In this document: piece by piece, positions 5,515 through 12,072 of the stretch
How positions within the stretch are numbered: the stretch's first letter is position 1
How the letters are laid out: each line of letters starts with the position of its first letter
IMG/VR virus record: IMGVR_UViG_3300032331_003052
Location: 1 to 23,098 of that record
Direction: 5' to 3' (one strand)
DNA from: a virus
Length of the DNA stretch: 23,098 nucleotides
Notes under the pieces: model-generated
What the model saw: only the letters and a program-made list of their open reading frames with translations
What the model was told of the DNA's origin: nothing
The model's database searches: none
Position numbers and translations under genes: made by a program

Positions 5515-7530
5515 TTATCTACCCTTCTTTTCAATTTTGACCGTATCATCTTCTACTTTTAATTTGTAGGATTTACCCTCAATCAATTTACCTGTAAGGA
5601 CCTCCTCAGATAATAAGTCTTCAATCTTATCTTGGATTGCTCTCTTTAATGGACGAGCTCCGTATAATTCATCAAAACCTATTTTAGCCAAGTAATCAAC
5701 AAGTGTTTCGTCGTAGGTAAGTTTGTATTTCATTTCATCTAAACGAGAAACTAATTTCTTAAGTTCAATCTCAGTGATTTTCTTAATGTCTTCAGGACTC
5801 AATGAATTGAATACAATAGTATCATCAATACGATTTAAGAACTCAGGAGAGAAGAAATTCTTCATTTCTTTCATCAATACTTGTTTCTTAGCTTCTTCAT
5901 TGCTGTAAGTACTAGAACCAAATCCAATACCTGTACCAAAGTCTTGTAACTTCTTAACACCTAAGTTTGAAGTTAAGATGATTAAGGTATTCTTGAAGTT
6001 AATTTTTCTACCTAAACTATCTGTAACGTGGCCGTCATCTAAGATTTGAAGTAAGATTGTGAATACATCTTTGTGAGCCTTTTCAACCTCATCAAATAAA
6101 ATTACTGAGTATGGTTTGTTTTTAACCTTTTCAGTTAATAATCCACCTTCTTCATATCCAACATATCCTGGAGGAGCTCCTACTAATTTAGATATTGAGT
6201 GTTTCTCTTGGTATTCAGACATATCCACACGGATAAGTGAATCTTCAGAGCCAAACATTTCTTTCGCTAATTGTTTGGCCAAGTAAGTTTTACCAACACC
6301 TGTTGAGCCTAAGAACACAAATGAACCAATTGGACGGTTAGGGTCTTTAATACCTAAACGGTTTCTTTTAATAGATTTTGCAATCTTAATAACTGCCGCA
6401 TCTTGACCAATAACTTTACCCATTAACTCTTTATCCAAGTTTAATAATGTTGACTTATCATCAACACTCATCTTATTAACAGGGATTTTGGTCATGTTAG
6501 ATACAACATCATATACATCTTCTACAGAAATTTTTTGTTTGTCTTTTTCCATAGCCTCTTCAAACTTACGTTTTTCAGAATCTAATTTGTCTAACAATTT
6601 CTTTTCCTTGTCTCGTAATTGAGCTGCTTGTTCGTAGTTTTGTTTTTTAACTACGTCTACTTTTTGTTGACGAATCTCAGCAGCCTTTCTTTTCAATTCC
6701 TCAATTGCTTCAGGAACCTTAAGTTCAGTTTGCATACGTGCCCCAACTTCATCCAAGATGTCAAATGCTTTATCAGGAAACTCACGGTCAGTAATATAAC
6801 GGTCAGCCAACTTAACACAAGTTTCGATAATTTCATCACTATATGTAACTTTATGATAAGACTCATACTTATCACGGACGTTTTTCAAGATTTGAATCGT
6901 CTCAACAACTGTAGATGGTTCAACAATTACTTTTTGGAATCTACGTTCCAACGCTCCATCTTTTTCAATGTTCTTACGGAACTCATCTAAAGTGGTTGCA
7001 CCAATCACTTGGATTTCGCCACGAGATAATGCAGGTTTAAAGATGTTTGAACCATCCATAGACCCTGATGAATTACCTGAACCTACAAGGGTATGGATTT
7101 CATCAATGAATACGATGATGTTAGGGTTAGCTTGAAGCTCCTCAATAATAACCTTCATTCTTTCTTCAAATTGACCACGGTATTTTGTACCAGCAACCAC
7201 AGAAGTTAAGTCAAGGTTTACAATTCTTTTATCCACCAAATTTCTTGGACAATCACCACTAATAATTTTCATTGCTAAACCCTCTACGATTGCGGTCTTA
7301 CCACAACCAGGTTCACCTAAGATAATAGGGTTATTTTTCTTTCTACGAGATATGATTTGAGCAATTCTCAAAATCTCTCTATCTCTACCAATAACAGGGT
7401 CTAACTTACCAGCCTCGGCTAATTTGTTTAAATCTCTACTGAAATTGTCTAATACAGGTGTACTACTATCTGATGATTGTTTTTGTTTCTTACTCATCAT
7501 TTTGTCGTCGTCATCCATTAAATCGTTCAT
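5515..7530 (-). CDS. clpC-like: ClpC-like AAA+ unfoldase lacking the Clp N-domain
   Basis: The protein (671 residues) is a class I Clp/Hsp100 ATPase with two AAA+ modules. D1 has Walker A GEPGCGKT (72-79), Walker B IVFIDE (139-144) and ALERRF with the arginine finger (193-198). A middle domain follows with a UVR motif (KKQNYEQAAQLRDKEKKL, 295-312), the mark of ClpC rather than ClpA or ClpB. D2 has Walker A GSTGVGKT (408-415), pore loop GYVGYE (455-460), Walker B VILFDE (476-481) and LTSN (519-522). An IGFG loop (535-538) sits where ClpC proteins dock on ClpP. The usual ~140-residue N-domain, which binds adaptors, is replaced by a short Asp/Lys-rich tail. The ATG at 7530 is preferred over an upstream in-frame TTG at 7560. 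No clpP lies in the window, so it would have to use host or distant phage ClpP. It is divergent from the UVR-motif gene. Confidence 0.92.
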   Translation of the reverse strand: MNDLMDDDDKMMSKKQKQSSDSSTPVLDNFSRDLNKLAEAGKLDPVIGRDREILRIAQIISRRKKNNPIILGEPGCGKTAIVEGLAMKIISGDCPRNLVDKRIVNLDLTSVVAGTKYRGQFEERMKVIIEELQANPNIIVFIDEIHTLVGSGNSSGSMDGSNIFKPALSRGEIQVIGATTLDEFRKNIEKDGALERRFQKVIVEPSTVVETIQILKNVRDKYESYHKVTYSDEIIETCVKLADRYITDREFPDKAFDILDEVGARMQTELKVPEAIEELKRKAAEIRQQKVDVVKKQNYEQAAQLRDKEKKLLDKLDSEKRKFEEAMEKDKQKISVEDVYDVVSNMTKIPVNKMSVDDKSTLLNLDKELMGKVIGQDAAVIKIAKSIKRNRLGIKDPNRPIGSFVFLGSTGVGKTYLAKQLAKEMFGSEDSLIRVDMSEYQEKHSISKLVGAPPGYVGYEEGGLLTEKVKNKPYSVILFDEVEKAHKDVFTILLQILDDGHVTDSLGRKINFKNTLIILTSNLGVKKLQDFGTGIGFGSSTYSNEEAKKQVLMKEMKNFFSPEFLNRIDDTIVFNSLSPEDIKKITEIELKKLVSRLDEMKYKLTYDETLVDYLAKIGFDELYGARPLKRAIQDKIEDLLSEEVLTGKLIEGKSYKLKVEDDTVKIEKKGR

Positions 7531-7546
7531 ATGTTTCTGTTTTTTA

Positions 7547-7578
7547 CAAAGTAATAACAAATTTTATACTTAACCAAA
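7547..7578 (-). promoter_or_regulatory. Candidate promoter of the ClpC-like gene
   Basis: On the - strand TTTG (7578-7575), a 20-nt spacer and TTACTTTG (7554-7547) match the Bacteroidetes promoter with one mismatch in the -7 box (TT for TA). It would leave a leader of roughly 10-15 nt before the ATG at 7530. The operator-like repeat at 7584-7596 lies just upstream of the TTTG. Confidence 0.35.
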
Positions 7579-7583
7579 TTATT

Positions 7584-7596
7584 TGACAAATTGTCA
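7584..7596. promoter_or_regulatory. Operator-like inverted repeat 1 (TGACAAATTGTCA)
   Basis: A perfect 6+1+6 inverted repeat in the 169-bp region between the divergent ClpC-like and UVR-motif genes. A near copy lies 31 bp away. This is the form of a dimeric repressor site. It is neither a CIRCE (HrcA) nor a CtsR site. Confidence 0.5.
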
Positions 7597-7614
7597 GTTT
7601 ATATTATATTTTAC

Positions 7615-7627
7615 TGACAAGATGTCG
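7615..7627. promoter_or_regulatory. Operator-like inverted repeat 2 (TGACAAGATGTCG)
   Basis: It matches the first site at TGACAA and TGTC, with an imperfect outer base. Start-to-start spacing is 31 bp, close to three helical turns, so proteins bound at both sites would face the same side of the DNA. Confidence 0.45.
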
Positions 7628-7699
7628 TAAACACTTGGTCGGCATTAAACTTGATAAGACAAAGATAAATAATAAAACTGAAAATAAAAAATTAAAATT

Positions 7700-8083
7700 A
7701 TGTTTGGAAACAGAAAAAACTACAACGACATGTTCAGATTATTTGATGAAATGTTTGAACAATTTAATTTAAACAATGGTGGGTGGAAAACTCAAACCAG
7801 AATGTCCGAAGACGGAACAACAAAAGTAACAACTCATTATTGGAGTAACGATACAGCAAATCCAAAATCAACTGGAGGTGTTGAAAGTTTGAAGGCTCAA
7901 CTTGAATATGCAATTGAAAACGAAGATTTTGAATTGGCGGTTAAGCTTAGAGACCAAATCAAAAGTTTGGAATCAAACCAAGAAGAAATCGACAAACTTG
8001 AATTGGAATTGAAAAAATCAATTAAGGAACAAAACTTTGAAAAGTCTATTGAGATTAGAGACCAATTGAAAAAATTAAAATAG
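7700..8083 (+). CDS. Small protein with two UVR motifs, possible ClpC partner
   Basis: This 127-residue protein has two tandem UVR motifs: residues 64-90 with NEDFELAVKLRDQIKSLE, and residues 101-127 with EQNFEKSIEIRDQLKKLK. UVR motifs occur in UvrB/UvrC, in the ClpC middle domain and in the ClpC adaptor/kinase activator McsA. Residues 1-60 are rich in Phe, Asn and Thr and contain no cysteine, so the McsA zinc fingers are absent. With a ClpC-like gene divergently next door and a possible shared operator region, a role as an adaptor or regulator of that unfoldase is a reasonable inference, not a demonstrated one. A UvrABC-related role is the main alternative, but no repair genes are near. A terminator follows the stop within 10 nt. 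Confidence 0.75.
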   Translation: MFGNRKNYNDMFRLFDEMFEQFNLNNGGWKTQTRMSEDGTTKVTTHYWSNDTANPKSTGGVESLKAQLEYAIENEDFELAVKLRDQIKSLESNQEEIDKLELELKKSIKEQNFEKSIEIRDQLKKLK

Positions 8084-8089
8084 TAATTA

Positions 8090-8116
8090 CCCTCACTTTG
8101 GTGGGGGTTTTATTTT
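8090..8116 (+). terminator. Rho-independent terminator after the UVR-motif gene
   Basis: CCCTCAC (8090-8096) pairs with GTGGGGG (8101-8107) across a 4-nt loop, with one T-G pair, followed by TTTTATTTT. The T-run overlaps the stop codon of the convergent sulfotransferase gene. Confidence 0.75.
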
Positions 8117-8769
8117 AAATAATTAAATTTAGTAAAGTCCTCGTCAAACAACTCTATAATTATATCTTTAATTTCAGGAGTTATTAAATCCATGTGGTTG
8201 TTTAAACCTTGAGAATTAATCATAGGTAATTTTTTAAGACTAATACCAAGGAAATTTTCTAGTTCGCTTATGTCTGTTGTTAAGTTTTCAAGTTTAAAAT
8301 ATTTTACATTTGCATCAATATTATCCCAACTAATTTGAGTGTCAAATAATCTACTGCCACCCCAATGTTCTCCACGTTTAATTGAACTATTAATAAATGA
8401 TGTGTCTCCATAAAAAGATTCAATAAAATTATTACTTTTTTTAGAATCTAATAGATGTTTTGAGAATTCTGTTAAATTAAAATTTTTGAAATTAGGATTA
8501 TAATTTTCGGGTATAATTCTGTTTTGATAAAAAAATGATGATACGTATCGATGATATGGATTTCTTGTAATTTGCATTATTTTGTATTCTGATAAATCAG
8601 TTACATTGTACAGGTCAATAATTTCACTTAGTCTTAAATGTATTTTAGGTAAACCCATTTTCAAATGTATTGAAAATACGTATTCAAATTGTTGTAATAA
8701 AGCTCGTATTGAATTTGATGCAGTTTTAGGGGGCATCAATATAATAAGTTTTTTGTTTTTAGAAATCAT
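8110..8769 (-). CDS. Sulfotransferase-family protein
   Basis: The protein (219 residues) has the two PAPS-binding signatures of Golgi-type and bacterial sulfotransferases. The 5'-phosphosulfate loop is MPPKTASNSIRALL (residues 12-25), with K15 and S18/S20. The 3'-phosphate segment is QITRNPYHRYVSSFFYQ (66-82), with the Arg and Ser of the RxPxxRxxSxF pattern. It should transfer sulfate from PAPS to a hydroxyl of a sugar or protein; the acceptor is unknown. There is no signal peptide, so it would act in the cytoplasm of the infected cell. The ATG at 8769 is chosen over a TTG at 8805 because it starts at MISKNKKLI, just before the first motif strand. Its ATG overlaps the last codons of the hydroxylase-like gene, so the two are probably translated together. 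Confidence 0.8.
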   Translation of the reverse strand: MISKNKKLIILMPPKTASNSIRALLQQFEYVFSIHLKMGLPKIHLRLSEIIDLYNVTDLSEYKIMQITRNPYHRYVSSFFYQNRIIPENYNPNFKNFNLTEFSKHLLDSKKSNNFIESFYGDTSFINSSIKRGEHWGGSRLFDTQISWDNIDANVKYFKLENLTTDISELENFLGISLKKLPMINSQGLNNHMDLITPEIKDIIIELFDEDFTKFNYLK

Positions 8770-9328
8770 ATTTTTTAAATAAAGATTCTTCAACCCAGTC
8801 AACAATCAAATGAATTCTGTCAGTGTCACCAAAATTGTCTACTGAGTGTTCTTTTTTGTCGTTATTTATTTCCCATAATTCACCAACCTTTAAATTTCTT
8901 TTGTCATCACCAACGGTAAAATAACATTCATCGTTAGTCTCTATCGGTATGTGAATTCTTCTACAAACAACCAAACTAAACCCTACAACGTCAACGTGAG
9001 GACGAATAGATTTTTTTGATGTAAGTTTTACCAGTAACGCTCTCATGATTTTACCTTCTTCTCCTGTATTCAATCTGATTTCATCTTCAATCTTACTAAT
9101 CTCATCTTTGAATAAAGGGTGATGATTGGTAGGTATAATTTTTAAATGTTGAAAATTAAAAGATTTATCAAAAATTATTGGTATTGTTTTGGTATGTAAA
9201 TGTTCTGTTCCTGGTTTATTTTGTCGAACCGTGTATTCGTCCCAACTTAAATTATTGTCTGAAATAATTTTAATGATTGGATTTACATCTATTTTACCAT
9301 GTAATAAAAAAGTATCTGTATTATTCAT
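8759..9328 (-). CDS. Aspartyl/asparaginyl beta-hydroxylase-like 2OG-Fe(II) oxygenase
   Basis: The protein (189 residues) matches the Asp/Asn beta-hydroxylase domain (PF05118). It has the iron-binding RPHVD (109-113: H111, D113), RRIHIPIETNDECYF (124-138), VGELWEINNDKKEHSVDN with distal ligand H161, and DRIHLIVDW with R171, which would hold 2-oxoglutarate. The reaction would be hydroxylation of an Asp, Asn or similar side chain with 2-oxoglutarate and O2. Bacterial relatives act on proteins or lipids, and the substrate here is unknown. The ATG at 9328 is chosen over an upstream in-frame start at 9397, which would extend through the neighbouring gene. Only 10 bp separate this start from the divergent gene at 9339. 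It overlaps the sulfotransferase gene by 11 bp. Confidence 0.82.
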   Translation of the reverse strand: MNNTDTFLLHGKIDVNPIIKIISDNNLSWDEYTVRQNKPGTEHLHTKTIPIIFDKSFNFQHLKIIPTNHHPLFKDEISKIEDEIRLNTGEEGKIMRALLVKLTSKKSIRPHVDVVGFSLVVCRRIHIPIETNDECYFTVGDDKRNLKVGELWEINNDKKEHSVDNFGDTDRIHLIVDWVEESLFKKYDF

Positions 9329-9335
9329 ATTTATA
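9328..9335. promoter_or_regulatory. TATTTATA / TATAAATA box between divergent genes
   Basis: It reads TATTTATA on + and TATAAATA, the T4 late-promoter core, on -. It fills most of the 10-bp gap between the start codons of the hydroxylase-like gene (-) and the 111-residue gene (+). Confidence 0.35.
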
Positions 9336-9338
9336 ATT

Positions 9339-9674
9339 ATGAAACCATTTGAAAAATTTTTAGAAAGTAGTGTCACTATGAGAGAATTACTAGACAATTA
9401 CCTTGAATTAAGGTTACATCTTCAAGAAGAGGGATTTAGTCAAGAACAATTGAGCAGGTTTATGCAACCCACAATCAAGATGATGACATTACGTGAAAAG
9501 TTTACTAACAAAAAAAATGCTTTATTTAGACAAATTAAAGATTATGGTTTTGACGTGACTAGCGATGAATTAAATGGATACATTTTACCATTGTTGTCTA
9601 AAATTGATGATATAACACCTTTAAATAATGGCAATAACGAAAGAAGAAATCAAGGGGACGAAGATTTTGAATGA
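9339..9674 (+). CDS. Hypothetical small helical protein
   Basis: This 111-residue protein is not recognised. It starts MKPFEKFLESS and is mostly charged and helical, with EEGFSQEQLSRFMQPTIKMM (residues 30-50) and a polar Asn/Glu-rich end. There is no cysteine and no membrane segment. ATG 9339 follows the TATTTATA box. An extended in-frame start at 9189 would read through the opposing hydroxylase gene and give a hydrophobic, atypical N-terminus, so I rejected it; ATG 9378 is a possible later start. The 3' end overlaps the KTSC gene by 47 bp in another frame. Confidence 0.65.
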   Translation: MKPFEKFLESSVTMRELLDNYLELRLHLQEEGFSQEQLSRFMQPTIKMMTLREKFTNKKNALFRQIKDYGFDVTSDELNGYILPLLSKIDDITPLNNGNNERRNQGDEDFE

Positions 9675-9870
9675 AATTAAATCTTCAAACATTAAAAAAA
9701 CAGAGTACGATACTGAAACAAGTAAGTTAATCGTTGAGTTTAATAACGGATTAAAATATGAATACGAGGGAGTACCTCATCAGGCGTACACTGCCTTTAG
9801 AAAATCCGAATCACAAGGTAAGTATTTTACTACCGACATTTCAAAGAAGTACAAGTATAAGAAACTGTAG
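9628..9870 (+). CDS. KTSC-domain protein
   Basis: The protein (80 residues) matches the KTSC domain (PF13619) over residues 18-77: SSNIKKTEYDTETSKLIVEF, then a Tyr-rich YEYEGVPHQAY, then GKYFTTDISKKYKYKKL. This small beta-rich domain occurs alone or fused to tRNA-synthetase or nuclease-like proteins, and its molecular function is not established. It is common in phages and plasmids. ATG 9628 is the only reasonable start and lies 47 bp inside the previous gene, which suggests coupled translation. The nucleotidyltransferase gene follows after 12 bp. Confidence 0.8.
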   Translation: MAITKEEIKGTKILNEIKSSNIKKTEYDTETSKLIVEFNNGLKYEYEGVPHQAYTAFRKSESQGKYFTTDISKKYKYKKL

Positions 9871-9878
9871 TATTTATT
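9871..9878 (+). promoter_or_regulatory. TATTTAT-type box upstream of the nucleotidyltransferase
   Basis: TATTTATT directly after the KTSC stop codon and 4 nt before the ATG at 9883. Confidence 0.4.
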
Positions 9879-9882
9879 AAGG

Positions 9883-10635
9883 ATGAGTAAGTACGAAAAA
9901 ATTTTACACAGCTTTTCTATTAAAGATACGTTGAATCCAAAAGTTTGGGAAAATCCTGAAGACCCAAAAAAGGCGACAATGATTTCAAAAGTTAGAAAGG
10001 CACTTATGCGTATTGCCGAAGAGTTTGTTGATGACTTGGGAGATGATGTTTTTGTTGAAGACATTTATCTTATGGGGTCATTGGCAAATTTTAATTGGTC
10101 AGAATACTCCGACTTTGATTTACATGTTATTATAGATTTTGAAAGATACGATGACCAAGAGGAATTGTATAAAGAACTTTTTGATTTGAAAAAGAAACTT
10201 TTTAACGACAAACATGACATTAAAATTTTTGGGTACGATGTTGAAGTTTATGCCCAAGGGACTTCAGATGAAGCTCATAGTGATGGAGTTTATTCCGTAA
10301 TGAATAATGAATGGATTCATCAACCAACAAAATTGAATTATAAATTAGATATGTCAGTTTTAAAAACCAAAATTAAAAGTTGGACTGATAAAATTGATGA
10401 CGCAATTGAGGAAGCCAAATCTGAAGGTAATTCAGATAAATTAAAAACGTTAAAAGATAAACTAAAAGATTATAGGCAATCAGGACTTAACAAAGAAGGA
10501 GAGTTTTCTTATGAAAATTTAGTCTTCAAATTCTTAAGAAGGTCTGGCCATATTGGTAAACTTTTTGACGAAAAAACTAAAATTAAAGATAAAGAGTTGT
10601 CTATAGAGACACAAATTCAAGAAATCCGTAAATAA
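9883..10635 (+). CDS. Predicted nucleotidyltransferase (pol beta-like fold)
   Basis: The protein (250 residues) has the nucleotidyltransferase signature MGSLANFNWSEYSDFDLHVI (64-83): the helix-turn GS at 65-66, and catalytic D77 and D79. A third acidic residue probably lies in YDVEVYAQ (118-125, E121). The fold transfers a nucleotide from NTP to a protein, small molecule or RNA; the target cannot be inferred. Residues 26-60 form a helical lead-in, and 160-250 are a Lys/Glu-rich helical tail. No HEPN or MNT-style antitoxin partner is adjacent, so a toxin-antitoxin reading is weak. I recall similar proteins near structural genes in marine phages. It ends 35 bp before the Thr/Pro-repeat gene. 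Confidence 0.75.
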   Translation: MSKYEKILHSFSIKDTLNPKVWENPEDPKKATMISKVRKALMRIAEEFVDDLGDDVFVEDIYLMGSLANFNWSEYSDFDLHVIIDFERYDDQEELYKELFDLKKKLFNDKHDIKIFGYDVEVYAQGTSDEAHSDGVYSVMNNEWIHQPTKLNYKLDMSVLKTKIKSWTDKIDDAIEEAKSEGNSDKLKTLKDKLKDYRQSGLNKEGEFSYENLVFKFLRRSGHIGKLFDEKTKIKDKELSIETQIQEIRK

Positions 10636-10650
10636 TTAGTATAAATCATA

Positions 10651-10658
10651 TATTTATT
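10651..10658 (+). promoter_or_regulatory. TATTTAT-type box upstream of the Thr/Pro-repeat gene
   Basis: TATTTATT, 12 nt before the ATG at 10671. The leader that follows ends ATTAGATG, as does the one before the prohead protease gene. Confidence 0.45.
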
Positions 10659-10670
10659 AAGAAAAATTAG

Positions 10671-12053
10671 ATGGCATTAGTTACATATCTTATAGGTCCT
10701 TGCGCTGGCGGAGCTTCAATATTAGTTGATTTTGATAGTTCATCCTTACCCGCGGTTAATGGAAATTATTATTTAACCTTTACTGGTGGAACAACCCCTG
10801 GATGTTATGATATTATCGATAATGCCGAACCATCAACTGGAATTGACAAAGTATTAACTATGTCAATAGATTATACTGATTGTGCTACTTGCCAAGCTAT
10901 TGTAACTCCAACACCAACAGTAACAACAACTCAAACTAAAACGCCAACACCAACAGGAACTGCAAGTGTAACATCTACACCAACACAGACAGGAACTGCA
11001 GGAGTAACTCCAACACCATCAACAACACCAACTAATACTCCAACAAATACTTTAACACCAACAGTAACAACAACTCAAACTCAAACATCAACACCAACAG
11101 GAACTGCAAGTGTAACATCTACACCAACAGGAACTGCAAGTGTAACATCTACACCAACACCAACTAATACATCAACTCCAACTAATACACCAACTATATC
11201 TGTTACACCAAGTAATACACCTAATGTTTGTAAAACATATGAATTATACGGTGGAACTGATGGTACAACATTTGTTGGTAAAGATTGCAATGGTTTTACA
11301 TTTAATATACCAGTTCAACCATACAATACAACAATAGTATGTGCGAAAGAAGTATTTGTAGTTCAAGGAAATGGATATTATGTTTCAATAGGGTCGTGTC
11401 CATTACCAACACCAACACCATCGGTAACTTCAAGTGTTACTCCAACAAACACATCAACACCAACTAACACTCCGACAAATACTACAACAAACACATCAAC
11501 ACCAACTAACACTGCAACCAATACATCAACGCCAACACCAACCAATACATCAACGCCAACTAACACTGCGACCAAAACCTCTACACCAACGCCAACAAAT
11601 ACTGCAACGCCAACAAATACTGCAACTAATACACCTTCAGTTACACCAACAAATACAGGTACACCAACAGTTACACCAACAAATACAGGTACTCCAACAG
11701 TTACACCGACAAATACAGGTACACCAACAGTTACACCGACAAATACAGGTACGCCAGCGGCTACACCAACTCAAACAGGTACACCAGCGGTTACACCAAC
11801 AAAAACAGCTACTCCAACTCCAACAGGTACACCAGCTGTTACACCAACACCATCACAAACACCAGGATTTACAGGATTTTCTGCAGACCAACAATACGCT
11901 TACACTCTTGAGATTTTAGGAAGTTTCAGTGGTGGAAGTGCAGATTTTAGTGGAGCATACGCACCGCACCCTGTATTTACAAATGAATTAGGTGAGGCAG
12001 TACAACAATTAAACGCAATCACAATAGGTGGATTTAACGGATTAAATAATTAA
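10671..12053 (+). CDS. Thr/Pro-repeat protein, probable virion surface component
   Basis: The protein (460 residues) alternates small domains with long Thr/Pro/Asn/Ser linkers. An N-terminal domain (1-78) has cysteines at 11, 45, 71 and 74. A first TPT-rich linker (79-183) follows, then a central domain (about 184-246, starting [11 protein letters not shown] and ending SIGSCPL), a second linker (247-400) with 10-residue repeats of the [10 protein letters not shown] type, and a C-terminal domain (from [13 protein letters not shown]) rich in Gly, Ser and Asn. Such stiff, extended linkers are typical of surface-exposed fibre or decoration proteins. There is no signal peptide for host export. It lies upstream of the packaging genes and has its own TATTTATT box. 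The linkers could also be glycosylated; no evidence for that is visible. Confidence 0.75.
   Translation: MALVTYLIGPCAGGASILVDFDSSSLPAVNGNYYLTFTGGTTPGCYDIIDNAEPSTGIDKVLTMSIDYTDCATCQAIVTPTPTVTTTQTKTPTPTGTASVTSTPTQTGTAGVTPTPSTTPTNTPTNTLTPTVTTTQTQTSTPTGTASVTSTPTGTASVTSTPTPTNTSTPTNTPTISVTPSNTPNVCKTYELYGGTDGTTFVGKDCNGFTFNIPVQPYNTTIVCAKEVFVVQGNGYYVSIGSCPLPTPTPSVTSSVTPTNTSTPTNTPTNTTTNTSTPTNTATNTSTPTPTNTSTPTNTATKTSTPTPTNTATPTNTATNTPSVTPTNTGTPTVTPTNTGTPTVTPTNTGTPTVTPTNTGTPAATPTQTGTPAVTPTKTATPTPTGTPAVTPTPSQTPGFTGFSADQQYAYTLEILGSFSGGSADFSGAYAPHPVFTNELGEAVQQLNAITIGGFNGLNN
11641..11820 (+). repeat. 30-bp coding tandem repeat, six units
   Basis: Six consecutive 30-bp units (11641, 11671, 11701, 11731, 11761 and 11791) encode variants of [10 protein letters not shown]. 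The first four differ mainly at third codon positions (CCA/CCG, ACA/ACT), and the last two have diverged further. Less regular TPT-coding repeats extend over 10906-11220 and 11401-11860. Confidence 0.85.
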
Positions 12054-12055
12054 AA

Positions 12056-12063
12056 TATAAATA
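12056..12063 (+). promoter_or_regulatory. TATAAATA, T4 late-promoter-like box
   Basis: TATAAATA, identical to the T4 late promoter core, 9 nt before the ATG at 12073 and just after the stop of the repeat gene. It could drive the 12073-17590 gene run. Confidence 0.4.
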
Positions 12064-12072
12064 AAAATATAT

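Noticed and set aside
6619-6990. + strand ORF of 123 codons inside the ClpC-like gene
   Set aside because: It lies antisense to the conserved AAA+ middle region and has no motif, start signal or conserved feature of its own.
7584-7627. CIRCE or CtsR heat-shock operators upstream of ClpC
   Set aside because: The repeats are TGACA-N3-TGTCA. They lack the TTAGCACTC-N9-GAGTGCTAA form of CIRCE and the GGTCAAA direct repeats of CtsR.
9883-10635. MNT/HEPN-type toxin-antitoxin pair
   Set aside because: The nucleotidyltransferase motif is present, but neither neighbour looks like a HEPN toxin, and the protein is larger than typical MNT antitoxins.
11641-11860. CRISPR-like regular repeats
   Set aside because: The 30-bp units are contiguous with no spacers, stay in frame and encode Thr/Pro repeats. 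The 36-bp array at the window end is likewise contiguous and coding.
11434-11919. Gln/Leu/His-rich ORF on the + strand within the Thr/Pro-repeat gene
   Set aside because: It is the frame-shifted reading of the ACA/CCA repeats. The TPT frame has defined domains on both sides and its own start and box.
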